Below, piece after piece: positions 26,495 through 32,720 of a stretch of DNA of 32,720 nt (positions are counted from its first letter, which is position 1; each line of letters begins with the position of its first letter). Under the pieces are notes generated by a model. The model searched no databases, had not been told where the DNA came from, and saw only the letters and a program-made list of their open reading frames with translations. Made by a program: the position numbers and the translations under genes. This DNA comes from Planctomycetales bacterium (lineage in GTDB: Bacteria; Planctomycetota; Planctomycetia; Pirellulales; Lacipirellulaceae). The DNA is taken from positions 1-32,720 of the forward strand of contig JAGQOW010000049.1 of the NCBI GenBank assembly GCA_020427155.1, in the 5' to 3' direction.

Positions 26495-27448
26495 GTGTCG
26501 ACCAGTAGAACCAGGGCTTTCACACTTGTCGAGTTGTTGGTAGTAATTGCTATCATCGGCGTCCTCGTGGCGCTGCTGTTGCCCGCGATTCAAGCAGCTC
26601 GCGAGGCTGCGCGACGGTCGCAGTGCATCAACAACCTCAAGCAGATCGGTTTGGCAATCCAGAATTACCACGGGACGAGAAACGAGCTTCCGCCCTCTCG
26701 TTTGCCCTGCCATCATGCTACGTGGGCTGCCCTATTGTGGCCTTACCTCGAACAAGACAACATTGCTCAACGTTGGTTGCCCAATAAATCTTTCTACAAA
26801 CAGCCGCTGGAGAACTTAGACGTCCAGGTGCCGTCTTACCTCTGCCCTAGCCGACGGTCGGCGCCACAACTAAGTCTCGAAGGAGATTTTCGCCAAGGTG
26901 GAGGCAGCCAAACCCATCGTCCCGGCGGGCTGGCAGACTATGCTGTAGCAATCGGTGACGGCGAAGGTTATACAGGGGATGGTGGTGAGGAAACGGCTCC
27001 CGAGGACAGCACACCGAACGGCCCCTTCCGAGTAGGAAAGGCAGGGAAGTGCTACGGGTTCGATCCAGACGTTTACTTTGAAGGAGATTACACTTCACAG
27101 ACTAATTTCAAGAGCATCGAAGATGGCTTGAGCAATACTCTGTTTGTCGGCGAGAAACATCTCGTCCCGCAAGGGTTTGGCAAGAAACAATTCGACGACA
27201 ACTCGATCTACAACCCCGACTTCCATCGTACGATTTCGCGATACGGCGGCCCGAAAGCTCCATTAGCAAACGCGCAGGACGAAACGATCCCGCCGTTCTC
27301 GAATTTTGGAAGTTGGCATGCTGGTATCGTTAACTTTTCCGTGGGCGATGCGAGTGTTCGAAGTATTAACAATTCTATCGATCCGCTGGTCTTGAGATTA
27401 CTTGTCGTACGCAATGACGGTAACTCAGTCAGTTTTGGCGATCTATGA
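26495..27448 (+). CDS. DUF1559 prepilin-like protein
   Basis: The 317-residue product starts at the GTG at 26495 behind a strong GGAGGTG site. The N-terminus, [48 protein letters not shown], has the type IV prepilin cleavage and hydrophobic helix motif of the DUF1559 family. These proteins are abundant in planctomycetes. The C-terminal H-x9-DG signature is altered to H-x9-[18 protein letters not shown]. The length is normal for the family. The function is unknown; pseudopilin-like or surface roles are proposed for the group. The lipoprotein gene 34 bases downstream may be co-transcribed. Confidence 0.92.
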   Translation: MSTSRTRAFTLVELLVVIAIIGVLVALLLPAIQAAREAARRSQCINNLKQIGLAIQNYHGTRNELPPSRLPCHHATWAALLWPYLEQDNIAQRWLPNKSFYKQPLENLDVQVPSYLCPSRRSAPQLSLEGDFRQGGGSQTHRPGGLADYAVAIGDGEGYTGDGGEETAPEDSTPNGPFRVGKAGKCYGFDPDVYFEGDYTSQTNFKSIEDGLSNTLFVGEKHLVPQGFGKKQFDDNSIYNPDFHRTISRYGGPKAPLANAQDETIPPFSNFGSWHAGIVNFSVGDASVRSINNSIDPLVLRLLVVRNDGNSVSFGDL

Positions 27449-27482
27449 TACCAGCTGCTTCCGGCCCAGGTGAGAAAAGGCG

Positions 27483-27983
27483 ATGTTGAGATTGTGGGTG
27501 TTGTGGACTGGCCTGAACCGTGGCCTCGCCCCGGTTCTACTTAGAACGTCTACTTTGTGCCTCTTGGTAGTTCTAGTAGGTTGTTCTGGTAGTGGCCCTA
27601 TGCCTACATTCCCGGTTACAGGGACCGTCAAACTACCCGATGGCAGTCCCTTGAGCGGGAGTCAAATGCTGGTGCGCCCAAACGAGAATCCGAAGTACTC
27701 CGCCAAAGGGGAAGTCGATGCGGAGGGCAATTTTGTGCTCACCACATTCGAAGTCGGCGACGGAGCTATCGCTGGCACCCATCAGGTCCTGGTATTTCCT
27801 CCTGTGACAAGGGAGTCGTTGGATGACGTCGCTAGCAGGAGTAAGAAGCCCATGCCCGTCATTGATGATATCTACCAAAACGAGCGGACCTCTCCCCTCA
27901 GCATAACTGTCTCCAGCGACGGGTCGTCAGAGAACCACTTCGATCTTGTGGTCGAGCCTCCCAAGCCGAGGAAGAGAAGGTAA
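27483..27983 (+). CDS. transthyretin-like lipoprotein
   Basis: The 166-residue protein has a hydrophobic N-terminus ending in the lipobox LVGC (Cys34), so it should be lipidated. After the anchor come VTGTVKLPDGSPLSG and GEVDAEGNFVLTTFEVGDGAIAGTHQVLVFPP, a beta-sandwich of the carboxypeptidase regulatory/transthyretin type often seen as small planctomycete lipoproteins. The C-terminus is short and basic. The 33-residue leader is longer than usual, so the true start could be slightly inside. It follows the DUF1559 gene, a pairing common in this group, but the function is unknown. Confidence 0.85.
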   Translation: MLRLWVLWTGLNRGLAPVLLRTSTLCLLVVLVGCSGSGPMPTFPVTGTVKLPDGSPLSGSQMLVRPNENPKYSAKGEVDAEGNFVLTTFEVGDGAIAGTHQVLVFPPVTRESLDDVASRSKKPMPVIDDIYQNERTSPLSITVSSDGSSENHFDLVVEPPKPRKRR

Positions 27984-28125
27984 CACTCGCCTAGTTGGTG
28001 CTGTGATTCTATTGGGAAGGTGGGCAGCCTGCTCTATTGCTTCAAGTCGATGGTGAATAGACCTAGGTTTGCCTTGGACTCACTAGCGACCAAGACGTGG
28101 CTTACAATCCCCGTTGACATTGATT

Positions 28126-28182
28126 TCTAGCGGGAGCAAGCAATTTGCTGCGGGGGCGCAGATGCTCTGACTGCGCTGCCGT
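28126..28182 (+). repeat. partial palindromic repeat (right-half unit)
   Basis: The segment from TCTAGCGGGAG to CTGACTGCGCTGCC aligns with the right half of copy 2 (11010-11063). Both have a TAGCGGGAG start and a TGACTGCGC end. It joins directly to the full copy at 28183, so two units are head to tail. Confidence 0.6.
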
Positions 28183-28290
28183 CACTATCGATCCTTGCGC
28201 GGCGAATGAGCCACCGCCACAATCGGTTTCCTGGTTGGAGACAGCGAGTTGTGGCGGTGGCACGGGTTCATTTCGAGTGCAATGACCAAA
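28183..28290 (+). repeat. palindromic intergenic repeat, copy 4 (best-preserved inner stem)
   Basis: GCCACCGCCACAA (28210-28222) pairs perfectly over 13 bases with TTGTGGCGGTGGC (28249-28261). Arm spacing equals that of copy 1. The flanks ACTATCGATC and TTTCGAGTGCAATGA match copy 1 closely, while the loop differs more, which fits a selected stem. Confidence 0.8.
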
Positions 28291-28527
28291 TGACCAATCA
28301 GATGTTTAAACTTGGTCCGCCTGCAACAAAACCTCCCGAAGATGTACCATCTGAGCGGCGCGGCAGAGAGCACACCCAGGCCAAACGCTTCAGCCTGTCT
28401 TTGCTGGCGGACCACCTCCCTGCCACCGCGCTTGCTAAGGCCACAGGATTCTGAAGCCAATTCATTCAGCACGATTTGCGAAAGGCACGCGGCTGCTTTC
28501 CACCAGATTGCCGGCAACCGAGGAAGC

Positions 28528-29976
28528 TTATCCAACCAATTGAGACTGCCGCCCCGAACGCTTACCGAACAGGATCAACGTAGCCGTCATAGCAAGCAGG
28601 GCGCTTGCTGGTTCGGGAACGGTGCCAACCGAAGCCGCGAGGGGACTAGGGAAGGTCCCAAATTGGCTTTCCCACAGAGGAATCAAGGAGATGTCGGTAC
28701 GCTGAATTGCCAGGAAATCAAACCCGTCGACGTCGCCATCAGGTTCGACGTCAACGCTTGGTGTAGCCAAGGTTGGGGAAAGTATCCCTTGGCTGTAGGC
28801 GTAGAAATCGATATCGACGCCCCCCGGAGCGGATCCCGAAGACATTCCCATGCCAAGGAAGGCACCCGACGTGAATTCATTCTCGCCGGATAGAATGATA
28901 TTGAACGTCTGAGGCGTGGTTACTTCGCCATCGTGGTAGACATTGACCTCGTGCGTGTTCCCGTTCACAGGCACCGCCAAAGCTTGGATGGTAATCCAGA
29001 ATTCGTGCCATTCGTCGAGGTCGGCGCTAGGTATCTCGACGACATTCATGTTCGCGTCTGTGGCAAAATTGGTGTCTACATCCGCTCCGTCTAGAGCATT
29101 GTTATTCATCACTAGCCCAGTCTTGGTGACGGTGAGTCCCTCTGAATCAATCGTACTTTGGCCCATCAGACTGAAAGCCATCTGCTGCTCGCCACCTGCG
29201 CCGGTCTGAGTGAGATGAAACATTCCTCGCCCGTCGTTGTAAACTCTGGAACCGAAGCCATCGGTGGGCCATGGAAGCGTGTCGCCTAGAGTAGTGCCAC
29301 CCTCGACAAAAATGTCGTCGATTGGCCCGGTAGCGGCCGTGGCGAGACGAGCTCGAAATGAAATAGTAACGCCATTATCGAGAATGGCGTGGTTACCATT
29401 GAACAAGGGATCGACGGTAAGATCGTGAGCAAACTGAATCTTTCGATTATTGCCTTCTTGCCTAGGCGCCCCGGGCCCAGCTTGGGCGTTCTTGTCGACC
29501 CAACCATAGCTTTGCGGCTGACCGGGATCCTGCACTCGTAAGTAGGTAGTTCCCGAATCGGTATAGGTGGCGACGCCTCCTGGCGCGGCAGGGATGATCG
29601 GCGGCGTGCCGGTCGGAACTCCACCTAGCGGATCGCCGGGCGCCGTACCATCCCACTGAGAACTCTTAAATGTCCATTCGGCATCAGCGCAATTGCCTGC
29701 CTGAGATGGATTGCAACCCGGATCAAGTACACGTGGGTCGACCAGAGCAGGAGTGCCACTCTGTCCGCCTGGACTATTTGCATCTGTTCCGTTGATGTAA
29801 TCCGGATTGGGACCGTCCAGATCATTGTAGAATGCTTCGTTCCCATCGTAGGAGTAGTACCAACCTGGGTCATTGTAGAGCACACCGACGGCCCACGCAG
29901 AGCGGCCATGACCAATGCTAAACAATGTGGAAACCAGAAGCCCAAGGACGAATGGCAGAACCGATAGTGAACGCAT
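28528..29976 (-). CDS. PEP-CTERM protein with dockerin-like segment
   Basis: The 482-residue protein is taken from the ATG at 29976, which has GGGGGAGA about eight bases upstream. A GTG six codons earlier is a poorer start. The N-terminus RSLSVLPFVLGLLVSTLFSIGHGRSAWA is a signal peptide. The C-terminus is VPEPASALLAMTATLILFGKRSGRQ, a PEP-CTERM sorting signal. Just before it, VEPDGDVDGFDFLAIQRTDISLIPLWESQFG resembles the half-dockerin-like element often found in planctomycete PEP-CTERM proteins. The large middle part is Gly/Asp-rich and probably beta-structured, with no enzyme motif seen. It is expected at the cell surface. Confidence 0.87.
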   Translation of the reverse strand: MRSLSVLPFVLGLLVSTLFSIGHGRSAWAVGVLYNDPGWYYSYDGNEAFYNDLDGPNPDYINGTDANSPGGQSGTPALVDPRVLDPGCNPSQAGNCADAEWTFKSSQWDGTAPGDPLGGVPTGTPPIIPAAPGGVATYTDSGTTYLRVQDPGQPQSYGWVDKNAQAGPGAPRQEGNNRKIQFAHDLTVDPLFNGNHAILDNGVTISFRARLATAATGPIDDIFVEGGTTLGDTLPWPTDGFGSRVYNDGRGMFHLTQTGAGGEQQMAFSLMGQSTIDSEGLTVTKTGLVMNNNALDGADVDTNFATDANMNVVEIPSADLDEWHEFWITIQALAVPVNGNTHEVNVYHDGEVTTPQTFNIILSGENEFTSGAFLGMGMSSGSAPGGVDIDFYAYSQGILSPTLATPSVDVEPDGDVDGFDFLAIQRTDISLIPLWESQFGTFPSPLAASVGTVPEPASALLAMTATLILFGKRSGRQSQLVG

Positions 29977-30035
29977 GGGAAACGTCTCCCCCACAGGAAA
30001 TAGAACAAGAGAAAAGAGTCAAACTCTACTACGTC

Positions 30036-30064
30036 AGCATAATAATACGCAAAACGCAAGTCAA
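30036..30064 (-). promoter_or_regulatory. probable sigma70-type promoter for the PEP-CTERM gene
   Basis: On the minus strand TTGACT (30064-30059) is followed after exactly 17 bases by TATGCT (30041-30036) in a locally AT-rich stretch. It is about 60 bases ahead of the start at 29976. This is the best promoter-like match in the window, but still only a consensus match. Confidence 0.45.
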
Positions 30065-30270
30065 TCAATCGTCCTCTCCTAAGCAACACATTCTCAAAGT
30101 TGCTGTAAAAAATGTGTCGAAAACCAACGGCTATTAGCTATTTAGGAAACCAGACACTGGGCATGTCGGTCGAGGCCGTATTCGCTGAGTATCACGCTAG
30201 CTCATTCGCTGCCTGGACCTTCCTTGCAAGCAACTGTTGTGCTCAGAATCAAGAACTTGAGCACCGTCAT

Positions 30271-31284
30271 TCATCTCAGGTGAAATACCCTCCGAGCGTT
30301 GGCTGAGAGCATTGCTTGGCGATCGGTGCTGCTGAGTTGCATCGCTTCGATGGCAGCGAGAGTCGAACGAATGTAGTCGGGGCCGCCGCCGGGATCGAAG
30401 GGCATATCGGTGGCAAAGAGCAATCGCTCGGCGCCGAAGAATGTTCGGCCGCACTCGATCGCCTCTTGTGAACCGAATGAGGCCGTGTCGGCGTAAAACC
30501 GTTTGCACGCGGCGACCGGCGATTCACTAAGCGTCGTGCTGGCATAGGCCTCGGCGCCAGGCGGATTGCGCGTGCCCAACAGCTGCATGCCAGGCCCCAG
30601 GCGACCGGCGAGCATCGGCATGTAACCACCCACATGATGGGCCACGATCTTCAGCTTCGGCAGGGAGTCGAAGATCCCAGCCAGCGCAAGTCGAGCCATG
30701 GCGAGAGTCGTTTCGTAAGGCCAACCAAGAGCCCACCAGAGGTCGTATTTCGAGTACTGCTCGCCCGGATAATCGGGAGTAGTCATGGCGCGCGTCGGAT
30801 GGAGCAACAGCGGCCGATCGAGTTGGTGCATGGTGCGAAAGATCGGCTCGAACTGGCGGTCGTCCAAAGGTTTACCCAACACGCTGGTAAAGACTTGAAC
30901 GCCAACGGCGCCGAGCTGCTCGACGGCCCGCCTGGCTTCGACGACGCTAGCGGCGGGATCGTTCAGCGGCAAGGTAGCGATGAATCCGAGAATTCTCCCC
31001 TGCCCTGCTTCGACCATGCGGGCCATCTCGTCGTTCGCCACTCTAGCCAGCTCGACGGCTGCCTGGGGGGCGAGCACTTCGACGGGCGGAGACGCCAAAC
31101 TTACGAGCTGCCGATATCCAGAAAACTCGTCAAGCATTCTCAGGCGGGCTTCGAGATCGACCATTACCCGAATCGTCGCCGCGCGTTCAAACATCAGCAA
31201 TGGAGCAGCAGCGGCTTGGCGCACAGCTTCGCAGTACCTGGGAGGCAAGCAGTGGCAAAAGACGTCGATGCATTCGGCTGGCAT
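30271..31284 (-). CDS. amidohydrolase family 2 (ACMSD-like) protein with altered metal motif
   Basis: The 337-residue product starts at the ATG at 31284 (MPAECIDVFCHCLPP). A longer in-frame start at 31386 would overlap the upstream gene and adds an atypical tail. The fold is the ACMSD/amidohydrolase-2 TIM barrel, with LLLHPTRA, KIVAHHVGGYMPMLAGRL and LLFATDMPFDPGGG at the expected ligand strands. Typical relatives begin D-x-H-x-H; here it is D7-V-F9-C-H11, so the first metal histidine is Phe. Some family members are decarboxylases and others hydrolases. The gene lies 73 bases after the DapA-like gene in the same direction, so they probably share a pathway. Confidence 0.87.
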   Translation of the reverse strand: MPAECIDVFCHCLPPRYCEAVRQAAAAPLLMFERAATIRVMVDLEARLRMLDEFSGYRQLVSLASPPVEVLAPQAAVELARVANDEMARMVEAGQGRILGFIATLPLNDPAASVVEARRAVEQLGAVGVQVFTSVLGKPLDDRQFEPIFRTMHQLDRPLLLHPTRAMTTPDYPGEQYSKYDLWWALGWPYETTLAMARLALAGIFDSLPKLKIVAHHVGGYMPMLAGRLGPGMQLLGTRNPPGAEAYASTTLSESPVAACKRFYADTASFGSQEAIECGRTFFGAERLLFATDMPFDPGGGPDYIRSTLAAIEAMQLSSTDRQAMLSANARRVFHLR

Positions 31285-31357
31285 TGCAGTAGACTTCTGT
31301 GAATTGGAGCCCGTCCCTGAGCGCAAGGATAGTAAGCTCTGATCGCCAGTGGCGATG

Positions 31358-32314
31358 TCAGAAGGCGTCGGTAAGCGTTGGGCCAATCATTTCTAAGGCG
31401 TCGCGAATGGCGTTGATCTCCTTGCCTGCGAGCGGCTGAATCGGTCGGCGGAAATGGGGGCTGGGAAAGTGTCCCAAGAGCCACCGCGCCACTTTCATGC
31501 GTTGATGGGCACCGCACCCTGGTTCGCCAAAGTTGTAGATGAGCCGGGCAAGAGGCGCCACAGTTTTTTGGGCACGCTTCGCCCGCGCATAGTCGCCGTC
31601 GAGAGCCGCGTGAACAAGCTCGACGATGAGCCGAGGAGCAAAGCCGGCAAAGCCGATGAGCGCTCCGTCGGCCGCTTCCAAAAGCGTGGGGAGTAAGAAT
31701 TCATCGTGGCAGGTGACGATTGTCGTTTCTGGCGACGATTGCTTGAGTTGCTCGTAATCGTAAAGCCAGCGAGACATGTCGCGCGTTCCCATTTTGATCA
31801 TCACGACGCGCGGATGCCTGGCGATCTCGATCATTTCGGGAAGCAAATAGCTCGCCTTGGTCCAAGCGGGATACTGGTGCAGGACGATGTCAATACCTGC
31901 AGCGTCTGCCACTTCGGTACAAAACGCGACAGCGGTCGGCGAAGTGCGACCAAACCGCAGCCAATGGTGCGGGGGCATCAGCAAGATCGAATCAGCCCCT
32001 GCTTCTTTGGCGGCTTGGGCATGTTCGATGGCCTCGACAGTGCCTTCGGCCATGACACCCGAAGTAACCTTTACGCGGCGGGTGGAGCGAGCAACACTTT
32101 CAGCCACAATCCGGGTGACTTGCATCCGCTCACGGGGCAACAACGACATCACTTCGCCGGTGTGACCATTGCAAACGACGCCCTGAATTCCTGCGACCGC
32201 AACAAGCCGCTCGACATACTCGGCCAAGCCGGTTTCATCGATCGATTGATCCTCGCGAAATGCGCAGAGGGTGGCAGCAAAAACGCCCGCCCAAGGGTTC
32301 GTCTGCCAAGTCAT
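31358..32314 (-). CDS. DapA/NAL-family (dihydrodipicolinate synthase-like) aldolase
   Basis: The 318-residue protein has the family's core motifs: G50-H-T-G-E in the GTTGE position, Y148 in LHQYPAW, and Schiff-base K174 in VVMIKMGTRD. Members condense or cleave pyruvate-linked 2-oxo acids, for example sialic acid, 2-keto-3-deoxy sugar acids or 4-hydroxy-2-oxo acids. DapA itself is unlikely because the active-site loop differs and no lysine genes are nearby. There is no signal peptide, so it is cytoplasmic. It lies upstream of the amidohydrolase gene, and together they suggest catabolism of an organic or sugar acid. Confidence 0.9.
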   Translation of the reverse strand: MTWQTNPWAGVFAATLCAFREDQSIDETGLAEYVERLVAVAGIQGVVCNGHTGEVMSLLPRERMQVTRIVAESVARSTRRVKVTSGVMAEGTVEAIEHAQAAKEAGADSILLMPPHHWLRFGRTSPTAVAFCTEVADAAGIDIVLHQYPAWTKASYLLPEMIEIARHPRVVMIKMGTRDMSRWLYDYEQLKQSSPETTIVTCHDEFLLPTLLEAADGALIGFAGFAPRLIVELVHAALDGDYARAKRAQKTVAPLARLIYNFGEPGCGAHQRMKVARWLLGHFPSPHFRRPIQPLAGKEINAIRDALEMIGPTLTDAF

Positions 32315-32564
32315 GAATAGATTCCTGCGGACAGTTGCGAAGTTGCCAACGGCACTCGAGTGAAGCCAATTCTATCAGATTCTCATTGGGTTGTTTGAGC
32401 CAAGCGCCCAAAAATTGGCGACAACGACCCACCCGGCAGCAGTTCTTGCCGATAGTGATTTCCGTTTTGACCAAGCTTGGCCAACGACTGGCCAACGGTT
32501 AGCCAAGGTGTGACAATGTTCGAAGACTTGTACTACGAACAGCACATGCAAATGAGGTAGCAGG

Positions 32565-32720
32565 GTGCAACTAATAAGTATCTTCGCAGCCCAGGCTAGC
32601 TTTAGCCGACTCATCGTCCTGGCACTCGGGGTCTTGCTTCTGTTGGATCAACCATCCTACGCTTGCGAAGATGAGCATCCGCCCGTGGTGCGCACTCCCG
32701 TTGTCCAGCGCACGTTGCAC
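32565..32720 (+). CDS. start of an exported protein, cut by the right edge
   Basis: A GTG at 32565, with GAGG nine bases upstream, opens a frame that runs 52 codons to the edge without a stop. The N-terminus is FSRLIVLALGVLLLLDQPSYACEDE, a signal peptide with a likely cleavage after YAC or SYA. An upstream ATG at 32552 is followed at once by TAG. Too little remains to identify the protein. Confidence 0.5.
   Translation, partial: MQLISIFAAQASFSRLIVLALGVLLLLDQPSYACEDEHPPVVRTPVVQRTLH

Larger units (their letters stand above)
27984..28527. other. intergenic region holding repeat units
   Basis: This 544-base convergent gap contains a partial repeat (28126-28182) followed directly by a full copy (28183-28290). 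The open frames covering the repeat on both strands look spurious. No tRNA or terminator was recognised in the rest. Confidence 0.55.

Noticed and set aside
28206..28535. Open frames of 82 and 116 residues around the repeat at 28183
   Set aside because: They follow the inverted repeats rather than a protein family; proline- and histidine-rich translation results from the palindrome.
32440..32512. Repeated TTGGCCAACG-like motif and small stem near 32474
   Set aside because: TTGGCCA/TGGCCAA forms only a 7-base hairpin with no T-tract, and the short repeats could be chance; not enough to call a terminator or operator.

Overview
The window looks like a chromosomal segment of a planctomycete, probably Pirellulales. 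The evidence is the combination of a DUF1559 pseudopilin-like protein, two PEP-CTERM proteins (one with a dockerin-like stretch), a small transthyretin-like lipoprotein, a TAT-exported Gfo/Idh/MocA oxidoreductase, a PmoA-like (DUF6807) protein and a LamG/beta-propeller protein. No rRNA, tRNA, CRISPR array, insertion sequence or phage gene was seen. The assignment rests on recognising families, not on a database search.

Layout. (1) 1-5417 is the selenium block. A selD fusion (FAD oxidoreductase plus selenophosphate synthetase) runs leftward off the window. It is divergent from selB and selA, which abut. No selC tRNA or selenoprotein gene was found. (2) 5944-10972 holds a very large soluble FixL-like kinase with eight PAS domains and one GAF domain. 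It overlaps a FixJ-like response regulator. (3) 11084-18780 has an AraC-type regulator divergent from three exported proteins: a LamG plus beta-propeller hydrolase-like protein, a parallel beta-helix protein and a HpcH/HpaI-aldolase-like protein. A convergent exported alpha/beta hydrolase follows. (4) 19092-24665 has a DJ-1/PfpI protein convergent with a tightly packed leftward operon: a 3-hydroxyisobutyrate-dehydrogenase-like enzyme, a TAT-exported Gfo/Idh/MocA protein, a PmoA-like protein and a sodium:solute symporter. (5) 25271-29976 is a surface or envelope region: PEP-CTERM protein, DUF1559 protein, lipoprotein and a second PEP-CTERM protein. (6) 30271-32314 has an amidohydrolase and a DapA-family aldolase, both leftward. 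The start of an exported protein leaves the right edge.

How the genes fit together. selD, selB and selA supply selenophosphate, selenocysteinyl-tRNA synthesis and decoding. Regions 3, 4 and 6 read as uptake and breakdown of sugars, sugar acids or polysaccharide fragments: exported binding or hydrolytic proteins, a sodium symporter, oxidoreductases, and aldolases of the pyruvate or 2-oxo-acid type. The AraC regulator is a likely local controller. The substrate cannot be named from sequence.

The least explained structure is a family of about 100-bp palindromic intergenic repeats. There are at least four copies plus one partial copy (5664, 10971, 18877, 28126 and 28183), all in the same orientation. 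Other points worth checking are the SelB switch-I substitution, the exported aldolase-like protein with altered active-site positions, the amidohydrolase lacking its first metal histidine, and a near-identical direct repeat between selD and selB.
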